This document shows, piece after piece, positions 8,324-19,485 of a DNA stretch of 64,000 nt; position 1 is the stretch's first letter; the number at the start of each line of letters is the position of its first letter. A model generated the notes under the pieces. It worked only from the letters and a program-made list of their open reading frames with translations. It did no database searches and was not told where the DNA came from. The stretch comes from CATQHQ01 sp965243805 (GTDB lineage: Bacteria; Gemmatimonadota; Gemmatimonadetes; Longimicrobiales; Gaopeijiaceae), in contig OZ251577.1 of NCBI GenBank assembly GCA_965243805.1, positions 1,612,001 to 1,676,000 of the forward strand, given 5' to 3'. Position numbers and translations under genes: made by a program.

Positions 8324-10631
8324 CGCGAGACTCGGCCCTAGCGCAGGATTCGGCCCTAGCGCGAGCGTGGCCCTGGCGTGCTGGGCCGCCCTTCTTCCGA
8401 CAGCGGCTCATGCGGCGCAGGACCCACCCAGCCTCGCCAACGAACCCGGCAGAAGCGGTCGGGAAGAAGTCGTGGCCGTGTCGTTCACGGGCAACCAAGC
8501 GTTTACGGACCAGGAGCTGCAACGGGCGATCGCCACACGCGCGTCGTCATGTCCCTTCGTTCTGGCAATCACCACCTGCGCCCTCGGCATCGACTGGGGC
8601 CGGGACCGGGCCTACTACGTCCCCCGGATCGTGGAAGAGGACGTGGAGCGGTTGCGGGTCCTGCTCTACCCTGCCAACGGCTTCCGGCGCGCCTCGGTGG
8701 AGTCGCGGGTCGCCCGCGTGGACGGCGGCGTGACGGTGGAGTTCGTCGTGGACGAGGGCGAGCCCTTCCGCGTCGGCTCCGTTCGCTTCGAGGGCGACAC
8801 GCTGCCGCCGGAACTGGAGATCAAGGACGACCTTCCCATCGGCGCCGGCGACCTCCTCAGCGACCTCTACGTGAAGGAAGCAAGGGACACGATCCAGATG
8901 CGGCTCCGCAACGCCGGCTACGCCTGGGCCGAGGTCTTCCGTCGGCACCTCCGCCCGCCGGGCGCTGCCACGGCCACCGTCACCTACCAGATCGAGCGCG
9001 GCCCGCTGGCGTCGGTGGGCGCGATCCGGGTCGAGGGCGCCCGCCTGCTCGGAGACCAAGCGATCCTCGACCGTCTGCCTTTTCGCCAAGGCGACCTCTA
9101 CCGCGAGCGGCAGGTCCAGGAGGCCCAGCGCAGCCTCCATGAGCTGGAGATCGTGGCCAGAGCCTCGGTTCGCAGGGACTCGTCGTCGGTCTCGCCGGAT
9201 TCGACGGTGGACATGGTCGTGGAGGTGCGGGAAGGAGATGCTCACCGGGTTCGGGCCGGGGGCGGGATCAACAGCGCCGAGTGCATCAACGTGGAGGGAC
9301 ACTGGGCCAGCCGGAACTTCTTCGGTGGCGGCCGCATCCTTCAGCTCCGAGGCCGCATCTCCAACCTGCTGGCCTCCCGCCTCTACTCCACCTTCCTCTG
9401 CTCCCAGGCGGGCACCGGCGAGTTCGGCCGGCTCAACGGGCTCGTGTCCGTGGACTTCGCCGAGCCCACCTTCCTCTCCCGTCGCACCAGCCTCTTGGCC
9501 GGCGTCTTCCTCGAGCGCCAGTCCCAGAGGAACGTCTTCGTCCGCGACGCGTTCGGCGTGGAGGTGGGGCTGAACCGCACCGCCAGCCCCGATGCCCTCG
9601 TCAGCTTGCGCCTCCGACCGGAGATCAGCCGGCTCAGCGCTGCCGAAGTGACCCTCTGCGCCACCTTCTTGGCCTGCTCGCCCCCGGACGTCCAGGCCCT
9701 GGCGAGCAGCAACTGGCTCTCTCCTGTCGCCCTTTCCTTCAGCCGAGACGACACCGACGGCCTCTTCAGCCCGCGTCACGGCTTCAGGGCGACGGTCGAC
9801 CTGGAGTACGCGGGACGCCTGACCGGTTCCGACTACGCATACGTCCGAGCACTGGCGGACGGCAGCCTCTACCGGGAGATCGACCGGGCGACGGTGCTCG
9901 CCTTCCGGTTGCGGGCGGGGGCGATCAGCGCAGGCGAGTTTGCCCAGCCCCTCTCCGGCTCGGGCGGAGCATTGGAAGTAGTGCCCTCCCAAAAGCGCTT
10001 CTACGGAGGCGGTGCCGGAAGCGTGCGAGGGTTCGCCCAGAGCACGCTGGGCCCCAGGAGCCTCTCGATCGGCGTGGAGGAGCTGCTGCGCCGCCGGCCA
10101 GCAGGGGGCGGTCCTGCCTGCCTGCCCCACGCCGTGCGGGAGCTCACGTGCGACGGGTCCTCGCTGGTGGGCGCCGACATCTTCCAGATGCGGCCGGTGG
10201 GGGGCCTGGGCACCCTGGAGGCCAGCGCCGAACTGCGCTTCGACTTCTCCGGGGGACTCTTCGGCGGCGCCGCCTTCGTGGACGTGGGTCAGGTGTGGCC
10301 CCAGGGGCTGTCACTGGACGACTTGGAGGTTTCGCCAGGCGTGGGAGTGCGTTACAACAGCGTCTTCGGTCCGATACGGCTGGACGTGGCCTACTCCTTC
10401 CGGGACCAGGAGCCGCTGCCGGTGGTCACCTCCCAGATCCGGCCGTTTGTTCCCGGCGTGGACGACCCGTCAGACCGGATCGATGTGGGCGCGGAGGGCG
10501 TTGCTCAACCGATCGAGTGGGTGGTCTCGGAAGACTTGGCGCTGCTCCGGCCCCCCGTTCTCTTCGGAGACGATCCAGGCTTCTCCCTCCGCCGCTTCCA
10601 GCTTCACTTCTCGGTGGGACAGGCGTTCTGA
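8301..10631 (+). CDS. Omp85-family outer-membrane assembly protein (BamA/TamA-like)
   Basis: GTG 8301 gives a signal peptide (ALACWAALLPTAAHAAQ), then POTRA-like domains (VVAVSFTGNQAFTDQELQRA; FRVGSVRFEGDTLPPELEI; SVGAIRVEGARLLGDQAIL) and a 16-strand-type barrel with the gating motif GGAGSVRGFAQSTLG and a typical C-terminal strand ending VGQAF. It inserts outer-membrane proteins or works as the TamA partner of the TamB-like protein encoded next, which the gene order favours. The mature N-terminus is preceded by a 15-bp repeat (LGPSAGFGPSAS). Whether this is the essential BamA or a TamA paralogue is open. Confidence 0.85.
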   Translation: MNRIRIPSARLGPSAGFGPSASVALACWAALLPTAAHAAQDPPSLANEPGRSGREEVVAVSFTGNQAFTDQELQRAIATRASSCPFVLAITTCALGIDWGRDRAYYVPRIVEEDVERLRVLLYPANGFRRASVESRVARVDGGVTVEFVVDEGEPFRVGSVRFEGDTLPPELEIKDDLPIGAGDLLSDLYVKEARDTIQMRLRNAGYAWAEVFRRHLRPPGAATATVTYQIERGPLASVGAIRVEGARLLGDQAILDRLPFRQGDLYRERQVQEAQRSLHELEIVARASVRRDSSSVSPDSTVDMVVEVREGDAHRVRAGGGINSAECINVEGHWASRNFFGGGRILQLRGRISNLLASRLYSTFLCSQAGTGEFGRLNGLVSVDFAEPTFLSRRTSLLAGVFLERQSQRNVFVRDAFGVEVGLNRTASPDALVSLRLRPEISRLSAAEVTLCATFLACSPPDVQALASSNWLSPVALSFSRDDTDGLFSPRHGFRATVDLEYAGRLTGSDYAYVRALADGSLYREIDRATVLAFRLRAGAISAGEFAQPLSGSGGALEVVPSQKRFYGGGAGSVRGFAQSTLGPRSLSIGVEELLRRRPAGGGPACLPHAVRELTCDGSSLVGADIFQMRPVGGLGTLEASAELRFDFSGGLFGGAAFVDVGQVWPQGLSLDDLEVSPGVGVRYNSVFGPIRLDVAYSFRDQEPLPVVTSQIRPFVPGVDDPSDRIDVGAEGVAQPIEWVVSEDLALLRPPVLFGDDPGFSLRRFQLHFSVGQAF

Positions 10632-10633
10632 CG

Positions 10634-13600
10634 ATGAGCCGAAACCGCCTCTCGCGGGGCCTTCGAAGCCGCCTCTCGCGGGGCGTTCTCTGGGGCTGGC
10701 GGCCGCCCTGGTCGTGGCCGGCGCCGGGTTGGCCGGCATCGTCGTCCTGGCCCGCAGCGCGGCGGGTCGAGAGCTGGCCCTGAACTGGGCGCTGGAGCGG
10801 ATCCAGCACCGGGTCGACGGGACGATCCAGGTCGGCTCGGTGGGCCCGGGGGGGATCTGGGGCGGTGCCACCCTGCGCCAGGTCGTGGTCGCCGACCGGC
10901 AGGGCCGAACCGTGGCGACGGCGGACTCGATCCGGGCCCGGTATTCGCTGCGGGAGCTGCTGGGAGGCGCGCCCGCCGTCGCCGACCTCAGGCTCTGGTC
11001 GCCGGTGGTGATCCACGAGCCGGGCCCCGACGACAGGAGCCGGCTGGCGGCAGTGTTCGCACCGGCTCCGACGCCGACGGTTGATGGGGGCGCCGCCCGC
11101 GATGCCGGGTCGGCTGGATCAAGCATCACCGTTCACGGCGCGCGAGTTCACGACGGGGCCGTGGTGCTGCGAAGGCCCGCCGGTGCCGAACGGCGGCTAG
11201 ACGGCATCGAGGGACAGCTGGCATCGCTGGTGTTGTCGCCCCGGCCGGGAACCGCCTTCGCGGCGGAGGTGGACAGCCTGGCGGCGTCGTATTGGCTGGA
11301 GGACGGCCAACGGCTGGCGCTTTCAATGGCCGACGCCACGGCAGAGGGAACGAGCAGAGAGGTCCTGGTCGGGGCAACGAGGCTCCGCCTGCCGTCTTCG
11401 GTGGCCGCGGGAAGGGCGACGGCGCGGCTGGACGACGACGGACGGTGGCGGATCGTCCTGGAAGTGGAGCAAGCACGCTCTGTCCTGGCCGACTTTGCAT
11501 GGCTGGACCCGGTGGCCGAGCACCTGGAAGACGGCCTGTCGCAAGGTGTCGCCACCGGCGCGTGGCGGTTGGAGAGCGGTCCCGACGGGCTGGCGCTAGA
11601 CGCCCTCGGCGGCGCCGTCGAGTGGAGCGGCGGGAGATTGACGTTCTCCGGCGGCGGCGTCTCCTGGGGCGCCGTCCCCCGCTTCCGGGAGCTTCGCGCC
11701 GTCGCCCAGTCGGTGGACGCCGCGGTCGTCGCCCGGTTCCTCCCTGCCGGCGTGGCCGCCCGAATCCGCAGTGCCGGCGCCTCGGCCCACTACGACGACT
11801 TGGCACTCGACGGCCCCTTGACGCTCGACGGCACCGTGGCGCTGGACGGTCCGCCAGACACCCTGGCCCTGACCGCCAACGTGGTCCTGCTCGACGGCGC
11901 GGGGGGCGACACGCTGGTCGTCGCCTCCGGGAGCGGCACGGCGCTGGGCAGTGTGCGGTCGGTGCGCAACGTTGCCCTGGATGCAACCCTGGGCGACTAC
12001 CGCCTAGCCCGCGTCCTCCACGACCGCTTCCCCTGGACGGGCTCCGGGCGGGTCGTCGTCCACGCGACAGGAGACTTGCCCACGGGGATGACGGTGCAGG
12101 CCGTGGCGACCAAGCACCCTACCCCGCGCCCCCTTCCCCCCTCGCCCTCGGCGCCGCCGCCGGCCCCTGGCGACTCCGTGTTCTCGGCCGACACCGTGTT
12201 CGTCGCTGGCGACTCCAGGTTCTTCCCCGGCGACTCCGTGTCGTTCGCCGGCGTCCTCTACGGGGACGCGGAGGTGGCCGTGGTGGAGGGCGATGCGGTT
12301 CTGGCCCCCCTCTCCGTTGCAACCCTGGAAAGCCTGTGGCCCGGCGCCCCTCGCGTGGTCGCGTCGGACTTCGGCGCGGTTCGGGGAACCGTGTCCGTGT
12401 CGGGTCCCCTGGACCGCCTTCGGATGGCGGCGGAGCTCACCACTCCCGGGGGCCCAGTGGCCATCGAGGGCGATCTAGGTCTGCCGGACCCGGCGGCCGG
12501 CTACGACCTCTTGATCTCCGTCCGGGAGTTCCGCCTTTCGAGGCTGGTCCCCCGCCTTCCAGCTCCCGCCATCGTGTCGGGCACCGCCCGCGTCGCTGGC
12601 AGCGGCGCCACGATCGGGTCGATGCAGGGCTCCCTCTCACTCGCCGTCGGTCCGTCCACAGTCGGAGCAGTGCAGGTGGACACGCTGAACGCCCGGATGC
12701 GAGTCGCCGCCGACGGCCTCCTCCACGTCGAGTCGTTGGTCGCGCACGCCGGCGGCTTCGACCTCCGGGCCGACGGCGGCGCGCTGGGCTTTGCGCCAGG
12801 GACCGACGTCGCCAGCGATCAAGGAGTGGTGGTCACCGCCTCGTCGCCCTCGATCCGGCCCCTGCGCCCGCTCTTCATGGGCGAGAACCTGATCGCCTGG
12901 GACGAGCTGTCGTCGATCGAGCAGCAGTTCATGATCGAGACGGACGGCGTCGACCCAGACACCTTCCCCGCCGCACGGGACATCCGCTTCGAGGGCGCGG
13001 CCGAGGGCGAGGTTCGCCTCCACGGCGCCCTGGACAACCTGACCGTCACCCTTTCGGCCACGGGAGCGGCACTGGAGTACGGCCCCCACTCCGTCGGCGC
13101 GCTCCTGGTGGACGGCACTGCGAGCGGACTCGTCATCCTGCCGCGCCCCGCCTCGACCCGCCCGCCCGCGACTCTCTCCGGCACTGTGGAGGCGGCGGAC
13201 TCGGTAATCCTCGGCGAACGACGCTTCGCCTCCATGCGGGTCGAGGGCGCCTACTCCCTCGACGGCCGCGGCCGCGCCTGGGTGCGAGTCGACCGCACGG
13301 ACAACGAGTCCTACCAAGCCCAAGCCAGCGTTCGCACGGCAGAGAACGGCGCCCGCGTCGATCTGGATCGGCTGGTGTTCGACTTCGGCGAGCGGCGCTG
13401 GAACCTCCAGGGTCCCGCGCGCTTCCAGTGGAGCCCGGAAGCCGTGGTCGTCCGAGACTTCGGCCTCGTGCAACCCCGAGGCGGCGGGTTGCGCTTGCGC
13501 GCCGACGGCCGCTTGGCCCTGCGCGAGGGCGCCTCCGACTTCGACTTGGAAGCAACGGGTCTGGACTTGGCTCTGCTGGGACGGCTCCTCCAGCTGTCGG

Positions 13601-15273
13601 AGCCGGCGGAGGGCGTCGCCCGCGCCGAAGTGCGGATCCGTGGCACGGCGGACGCGCCTCTCTGGGACGGCAACGCGTCCGTAGAAAGCGCCGCCATGGG
13701 AGCCCTGCGCTTCGACAGTGCTTCGGCGCACGCCCGCTACGCCGGACGCACGATCAACGGACGGGCCGCATCCTGGACCGACGGACGCGAGACGCTGACC
13801 CTGGCCGGCGAGCTGCCGCTGGACCTCCGCTTCGCCTCCGAAAACCGACTCCCCGACGAGCCCATCGACCTGGAGTTCGTCGCCGACTCCTTCCCGCTGG
13901 CGCTCGTGCTGGGCGTGCTCGACGAGCTGGAGGAGGTGGACGGAACCGTCGCAGGAACGCTGCAGCTGCAAGGAACGCGGACGGCCCCGTCCCCCTCCGG
14001 TTGCCTCCGGGTCGAGGGCGGGACCGGACTGGTGGAGCCCCTGGGCGTGCGTCTCGCCTCGGCCGACGTGGAGCTGACGGTAAGTCCCGACGGCGAGGTT
14101 GACGTGGCCGGCTCATTGGAGTCGGGCGGCACAATGCGCATCAAGGGCGTCGTCAATGCGTCCCAGCCCCTGGACCCGACCTTCGACCTAGCGTTCTGGC
14201 CCCAGGAAATTCAGGTCGTGAACCGGCGGGACATGGAGGCCGCCGTCACCGGCGACGCCCTCACCCTCACAGGCTCCTACACGGCCCCGTTCGTGGAGGG
14301 CACCCTCGCGGTGGAGAGCGGCACGGTCTACCTGGAGGAGTTCCAGCGCTCCGCCGAGATGCTGAGCTTCTACGACCGCACCCTCTTCGAGGCGGCAGCC
14401 GAAGGCGCCGGGCCGGACGCAATCGCCCAGAGGCCCAACCCCTTCCTAGCCAACCTGCGCGTTCTGGTGGAGCTGCAGGTCGGCCGCGGCAACTGGCTCC
14501 GCTCCCGAGAGATGGACATCGAGACCGAGGGCGACCTGACGGTCACCTTCGACCGCCAGCGCAACGAGCTCATCCTCTCCGGCTCGATGGACGTAGTGCG
14601 GGGAAGCTACTCCGGCCTGCCGCGCCCCTTCGCCATTACCGAGGGCAGCTTCGACTTTCTCGGAACCCCCGGCTTCGACCCCAACGTCTCGGTCACGGGC
14701 GAGAGCCGCCTCCGAACCCGGGAAGGCCAGCCCATGGTCGTCACCGCCGACATCTCCGGCCCGCTGAGCTCGCTCCGCCTCCAGCTCGCCAGCGACGCCG
14801 GGCCCGGTGTCGGGGAAGACGACATCTACAGCTACCTGCTGACGGGCCAGCCGACTTCGGCGGGTCAGGTCCGAGTGGACGCCGGCGTGAACTTGGTCGT
14901 GGGGCGGGTCGTCAACCAGATCGGCAGCCTGTTGGCGCCACAGCTCAACCTGGACCAGCTCTCCGTCTCCCAGGCGGAGCAGTCCCAGGCCGCCGCCACG
15001 ATCGGCGCATCCTCCCTGCAGGTGGAGTTCGGCCGTTACGTGCGAGACAACGTCTTCCTCAAGGGCGTCTACCAGCGGGGCCACTGCGACGACCCCGCGC
15101 TCCCCGTGAACAGCGGCGGCGCTCGCGTGGAGGTCGAGATGCCCCGCGACGTGACCCTTGAAGGTTTCTTCGAGAACCGGTGCACGAGAGACGGGTTGCG
15201 GGGCCTGGGCGGCCTCTCCCTGGACCGCGCATGGATCTGGGGCCTGTCCTTCTTCCGAGATTGGGGCTACTAG
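10634..15273 (+). CDS. tamB: TamB-like translocation/lipid-transport protein (DUF490), with an apparent frameshift near the 5' end
   Basis: A very long inner-membrane-anchored protein with a periplasmic beta-taco body, ending in the TamB/DUF490 domain (DIYSYLLTGQPTSAGQ, then RVVNQIGSLLAPQL, last residues SLSFFRDWGY). The long frame has no ATG, GTG or TTG before its membrane segment (LGLAAALVVAGAGLAG). ATG 10634, just after the Omp85 stop, opens a basic start (MSRNRLSRGLRSRLSRGVL) in the neighbouring frame, which would join the long frame if one base were missing near 10,690. Two copies of a 24-bp repeat lie exactly there. If the frameshift is false, GTG 10714 is the fallback start. TamB proteins bridge both membranes with TamA. 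Confidence 0.85.
10645..10684 (+). repeat. 24-bp tandem duplication at the tamB 5' end
   Basis: The 16-mer ccgcctctcgcggggc occurs at 10645 and again 24 bases later. Since 24 is a multiple of three, the duplication alone does not explain the frame break in the same place, but it is a natural spot for replication slippage or assembly error. Confidence 0.8.
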
Positions 15274-15301
15274 AAGGCGGCGCCCCGCCGTACCTTACAC
15301 A

Positions 15302-15377
15302 CCCTACGCTGGCACCCGCGCCTTACGCTGGGACCCACGCCCTACGCTGGCACCCACGCCCTACGCTGGCATCCACG
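15302..15377 (+). repeat. Four direct copies of a 19-bp repeat between tamB and htpX
   Basis: Four adjacent 19-bp units with consensus ccctacgctggcacccacg (15302-15320, 15321-15339, 15340-15358, 15359-15377) differ from each other at 1-3 positions. There are no spacers, so this is not CRISPR. It fills most of the 129-base gap before htpX. Function unknown. Confidence 0.95.
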
Positions 15378-15402
15378 CCAATCGAACGGAGCAGCGACGC
15401 CA

Positions 15403-16266
15403 ATGCAGTACATGCGAATCTTCGCCCTGATGGCCGCCCTCACGGCCTTCCTGGGCTTCGTCGGAAACCTGCTGGGCGGCCAGGGCGGAATGGCGATCGC
15501 CCTGATCTTCGCCGTGGGAATGAACGCCTGGATGTACTGGTTCTCGGACCGGGCGGTGTTGCGCATGTACCGCGCCCGGATCGTGGGACCGGAGGACGCG
15601 CCCGACCTCTACCGCATGGTGGACCGGCTGCGACAGCGAGCAGGTCTGCCGATGCCCGTGGTGGCGATCGCCGCGTCGGAGCAGCCCAACGCCTTCGCCA
15701 CTGGACGCTCGCCGTCCAAGTCGGTGGTGTGCTTCACCCAGGGCATCTTGCGCGCCCTGTCTCCCCAGGAGCTGGAAGGAGTGGCCGCCCACGAGCTGGC
15801 CCACGTCAAGCACCGCCACGTGCTGGTGGGCACGGTGGCCGCCACCATGGCCGGCGCGGTGGGGATGCTCGCCACCATGGCCCAGTGGGCCGCCATCTTC
15901 GGCGGCCGCGACGAGGACGACAACCCGCTGGCGCTCCTGGCGATGGCGATCGTTGCACCCTTGGGCGCCGCCGTGATCCAGACCGCCATTAGCCGTCAGA
16001 ACGAGTTCCAAGCCGACCGCACCGGCGGGCAGATCGCCGGCAACCCGATGCACCTGGCCAACGCGCTGACCCGCCTCGACCGTGCCGCCCACCGCATCCC
16101 CATGAAGGTGAACCCGGCCGCGGCCCAACTCGCCATCGTCAACCCCCTCAGCGGGCGCAAGGCAGGGTTCTCCAAGCTGTTCAGCACCCACCCCTCCACC
16201 GAGGAGCGAGTCGCCAGGCTCGCCGAGCAGGCCCGGAGCGCCCGATCGTCCCGGAGGCCCGCCTGA
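15403..16266 (+). CDS. htpX: HtpX-family membrane metalloprotease (M48)
   Basis: Zinc metalloprotease for quality control of inner-membrane proteins. Two N-terminal membrane helices (IFALMAALTAFLGFVGNLL and GMAIALIFAVGMNAWMYWF), the HELAH zinc motif in GVAAHELAHVKHRH, two further hydrophobic segments, then the third zinc ligand in NEFQAD. Closing motif FSTHPSTEERVARL is diagnostic. Length 287 aa is normal. The gene stands alone between the 19-bp repeat and uvrA. Confidence 0.95.
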   Translation: MQYMRIFALMAALTAFLGFVGNLLGGQGGMAIALIFAVGMNAWMYWFSDRAVLRMYRARIVGPEDAPDLYRMVDRLRQRAGLPMPVVAIAASEQPNAFATGRSPSKSVVCFTQGILRALSPQELEGVAAHELAHVKHRHVLVGTVAATMAGAVGMLATMAQWAAIFGGRDEDDNPLALLAMAIVAPLGAAVIQTAISRQNEFQADRTGGQIAGNPMHLANALTRLDRAAHRIPMKVNPAAAQLAIVNPLSGRKAGFSKLFSTHPSTEERVARLAEQARSARSSRRPA

Positions 16267-16300
16267 CCCCCTGACCCCGCCTGACCTGGCCCGCCGCCCT

Positions 16301-19219
16301 TTGAGCCGCAAGAGCCTCGTCGTTCGCGGAGCGCGGGAGCACAACCTCAAGAACGTTTCCCTGGAGATCCCCAGGGAGCGCCTCGTCGTGGTGACGGGCC
16401 TGTCGGGCTCCGGCAAGTCCTCGCTGGCGTTCGACACGATCTACGCCGAAGGCCAGCGTCGCTACATCGAGTCGCTCTCGGCGTACGCACGTCAGTTCCT
16501 GGGCATGATGGAGAAGCCCGATGTGGACGTGATCGAGGGCCTCTCGCCGGCGATCTCCATCGAGCAGAAGACCGTGTCGCGCAACCCTCGCTCGACGGTG
16601 GGGACGGTCACCGAGATCTACGACTACCTGCGCCTCCTCTACGCCCGGGCGGGCACGCCCTACTGTCCCGACTGCGGCCTTCCCATCAAGCGGCAACCCG
16701 CCACCCAGATCGTCGCCCAACTGCTCCGCATGGACGAGGGAACCCGCATCCAGGTGGTCGCGCCTCTCGTGCGGGGCCGGAAGGGCGAGTTCCGCGACCT
16801 CTTCGAGAAGGCGCGCCGCGACGGCTTCGTTCGGGCGCTGGTGGACGGCAAGGTGCACGACCTGAACCGGGCGCCACGGCTCAACCGCTACGAGAACCAC
16901 GACGTGGGGATCGTGGTGGACCGTTTGGTGGTGCGGGAGCGCGACCGCACGCGCCTCTCGGACTCGGTGGAGACGGCCCTGCGCGCCGCCGACGGCGTGG
17001 TGCAGGTCTTGGAGCGACGGGGCCGGAAGGACATCTCCCACCTCTTCAGCGAGCACTACGCCTGCGCCGACTGCGGGACCAGCTTCCCCGAGCTGGAGCC
17101 CCGGGTCTTCTCCTTCAACTCGCCCCACGGCGCCTGCGCCGACTGCGGGGGACTAGGGACCACCCGGGACGTGGACGGCGAGCTGCTGGTTGCAGGCCCG
17201 TCCCTCTCGATCCTGGAGGGCGCGGTCATCCCCTGGGGCGATCCGGGAGGCCACCTCCGCCGCTCCGTCATTCCCGGCTTGGCCCAAGCGTACGAGTTCG
17301 ACCCCAACACGCCCTGGCGGGACCTCCCCAAGCTCACCCGCGACGCCGTCCTCCACGGCTCCGGCTCCATGAAGATCCGCTTCCCCTACAAGACGGGGAA
17401 GATGAGCGGCCACTACGAGGACTACTGGGAGGGCGTGGTGGCCAACGTGGAGCGCCGCTACCGGGACACCACCTCGGAGCGCGTCCGGGAGCAGCTGGAG
17501 AAGTTCATGTCCAGCCGCACCTGCAAAGAGTGCGACGGCTCGCGCCTCGGCGCCTTCGCCCGTTCGGTGAAGGTGGGCGGCAAGCCGATCGGCGAGGTCG
17601 CCGCCATGCCGGTGGCGGACGCGCTGGCGTTCGTGCGCTCGCTGCCGTTGGACGGCGACGGCCACGAGGCGAGCCCGCCTCCATCGACCCTGGACGGCAA
17701 CTCCCCGCCAGCGGACCCTCTCCCCGCCCAGGTCGCCGGCCCCATCCTCAAGGAGGTCCGCGAGCGGCTGGGCTTCCTCCGCAACGTCGGCCTCGGCTAC
17801 CTTTCCCTGAGCCGCTCCGCCGACACCCTCTCGGGGGGCGAGTCCCAGCGCATCCGCCTAGCGACCCAGATCGGAAGCCGGCTGGTGGGCGTCCTCTACA
17901 TCCTGGACGAGCCCTCCATCGGATTGCACCAGCGCGACAACCATCGCCTCCTGCGCACCTTGGAGTCGCTGCGCGACCTGGGCAACTCGGTGCTGGTGGT
18001 GGAGCACGACGAGGACACGATCACGAGGGCCGACTTCGTGGTGGACCTGGGACCGGGCGCAGGCCGAGCCGGCGGCGAAGTCGTGGCGGCCGGCACGGTG
18101 GACGACGTTCGCGCCGAGCCCCGCTCCGTCACCGGCGCCTACCTGCGGGGCGAGCTCGAGATCGCCCTCCCCGCGCGCCGCCGCGCCCCCGATCCGGAGC
18201 GACGGCTGGTGGTCCGCGGCGCTTCCGAGCACAACTTGCGGGGCATCGACGCAGCGTTCCCCCTGGGCTGCTTCGTGGCGGTCACCGGCGTCAGCGGCTC
18301 CGGCAAGTCCACGCTGGTGAATGCAACCCTCTACCGCGCCCTCTCCCGCCACTTCCACCGCAGCCGAACCCCTCCCGGCGCCCACGATCGCATCGACGGC
18401 CTTCGCTTCGCGGACAAGGTCATCGAGGTGAACCAGTCGCCGATCGGCCGCACTCCGCGATCCAACCCGGCCACCTACACGGGCCTCTTCACGCCCGTGC
18501 GCCAGCTCTTCGCCGACCTGCCCGAAGCCCAGGTGCGGGGCTACGCCGCCGGCCGCTTCTCGTTCAACGTCCACGGCGGCCGCTGCGAGTCCTGCAAGGG
18601 CGACGGCTTGGTCAAGATCGAGATGCACTTCCTGCCCGACGTCTACGTCTCCTGCGACGTGTGCCGGGGCCGACGCTACAACCGCGAGACGCTGGACGTG
18701 CACTACAAGGGGAAGAACATCGCCGACGTGCTGGAGATGACGGTGGACGAGGCGCTGGAGTTCTTCGACGCCGTGCCCCAGATCCGACGACGCCTCCAGA
18801 CGCTGGCCGACGTAGGCCTGGGCTACATCCACGTGGGCCAGAGCGCCACCACCCTGTCCGGCGGCGAAGCCCAGCGGATCAAGCTCTCCGCCGAACTGTC
18901 GAAGGTGTCCACGGGGCAGACCGTCTACATCCTGGACGAGCCCACCACCGGGCTGCACTTCGAGGACGTGCGCATCCTTCTCCAGGTGCTCCACAAGCTC
19001 GTGGACCGCGGCAACACGGTCGTGGTGATCGAGCACAACCTGCACGTGGTCAAGACTGCGGACTGGGTGCTGGACCTGGGACCCGAAGGCGGCGACGGCG
19101 GCGGGCGGATCGTGGCCGAGGGTCCCCCCGACCAAGTGGCCCGGACGGCCGGATCGCATACCGGCGAGCACTTGGCGCCGCTGCTGAAGGTCGCCCCACT
19201 GGCTTCGGCACCCGAGTAG
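16301..19219 (+). CDS. uvrA: Excinuclease ABC subunit A (UvrA)
   Basis: DNA-damage sensor of nucleotide excision repair. Two ABC ATPase modules: Walker A GLSGSGKSS near residue 43 and GVSGSGKST in the second half; signatures LSGGESQRIRLA and LSGGEAQRIKLS; Walker B ILDEPSIGLH and ILDEPTTGLHF. Zinc-module cysteines are seen in YCPDCG, CADCG/CADCGG and CESCKGDG with CDVCRGRR. The start is TTG 16301 (SRKSLVVRGAREHNLKNVS), 34 bases after htpX. Length 972 aa is normal. Confidence 0.97.
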   Translation: MSRKSLVVRGAREHNLKNVSLEIPRERLVVVTGLSGSGKSSLAFDTIYAEGQRRYIESLSAYARQFLGMMEKPDVDVIEGLSPAISIEQKTVSRNPRSTVGTVTEIYDYLRLLYARAGTPYCPDCGLPIKRQPATQIVAQLLRMDEGTRIQVVAPLVRGRKGEFRDLFEKARRDGFVRALVDGKVHDLNRAPRLNRYENHDVGIVVDRLVVRERDRTRLSDSVETALRAADGVVQVLERRGRKDISHLFSEHYACADCGTSFPELEPRVFSFNSPHGACADCGGLGTTRDVDGELLVAGPSLSILEGAVIPWGDPGGHLRRSVIPGLAQAYEFDPNTPWRDLPKLTRDAVLHGSGSMKIRFPYKTGKMSGHYEDYWEGVVANVERRYRDTTSERVREQLEKFMSSRTCKECDGSRLGAFARSVKVGGKPIGEVAAMPVADALAFVRSLPLDGDGHEASPPPSTLDGNSPPADPLPAQVAGPILKEVRERLGFLRNVGLGYLSLSRSADTLSGGESQRIRLATQIGSRLVGVLYILDEPSIGLHQRDNHRLLRTLESLRDLGNSVLVVEHDEDTITRADFVVDLGPGAGRAGGEVVAAGTVDDVRAEPRSVTGAYLRGELEIALPARRRAPDPERRLVVRGASEHNLRGIDAAFPLGCFVAVTGVSGSGKSTLVNATLYRALSRHFHRSRTPPGAHDRIDGLRFADKVIEVNQSPIGRTPRSNPATYTGLFTPVRQLFADLPEAQVRGYAAGRFSFNVHGGRCESCKGDGLVKIEMHFLPDVYVSCDVCRGRRYNRETLDVHYKGKNIADVLEMTVDEALEFFDAVPQIRRRLQTLADVGLGYIHVGQSATTLSGGEAQRIKLSAELSKVSTGQTVYILDEPTTGLHFEDVRILLQVLHKLVDRGNTVVVIEHNLHVVKTADWVLDLGPEGGDGGGRIVAEGPPDQVARTAGSHTGEHLAPLLKVAPLASAPE

Positions 19220-19416
19220 GAAGTCTGCGTTGCACGTCAAAACTCAAAAATCACAATGCCATCACAAAGCAGGATACCGGTCAATCGATTATCCTCACTG
19301 TGAACCGTAGCCTCGTCGCTTTCGCCACGACCTCCGGCTCCGGCGGCGGCGAACCCGTTGCCGTCGCGGCATCTTCTGGCACCCGTAATCGTCGAGGAGC
19401 AGATGCGTTTTGGTCC

Positions 19417-19485
19417 ATCGCTCCTCCTCTGGAATCCTGCGTTCCACGCTCTGCCTCTCGCCCTCCCCTACTCTAATCTTTCTCG
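19417..19485 (+). repeat. Leader-like repeat, copy 1, upstream of the split DsbA-like gene
   Basis: A block of about 65 bases recurs at 59847-59910 with only a few differences. Its core tggaatcctgcgttcca is a near-palindrome, followed by a shared cacgctctgcctctcgccct run and ctactctaatct. Here it ends just before ATG 19491 and so lies in the leader of the DsbA-like gene. It could be a promoter/operator or a 5' UTR element. The remaining gap from 19,220 holds nothing recognised. Confidence 0.7.

Noticed and set aside
15302..15377. Possible CRISPR array
   Set aside because: Units are directly adjacent with no spacers and only 19 bp long.
17858..19240. 460-aa minus-strand frame over uvrA
   Set aside because: Antisense shadow; no recognisable domain, and uvrA is intact on the plus strand.
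19220..19416. tRNA or small RNA gene in the gap after uvrA
   Set aside because: No cloverleaf or strong stem was recognisable by eye; left unassigned.
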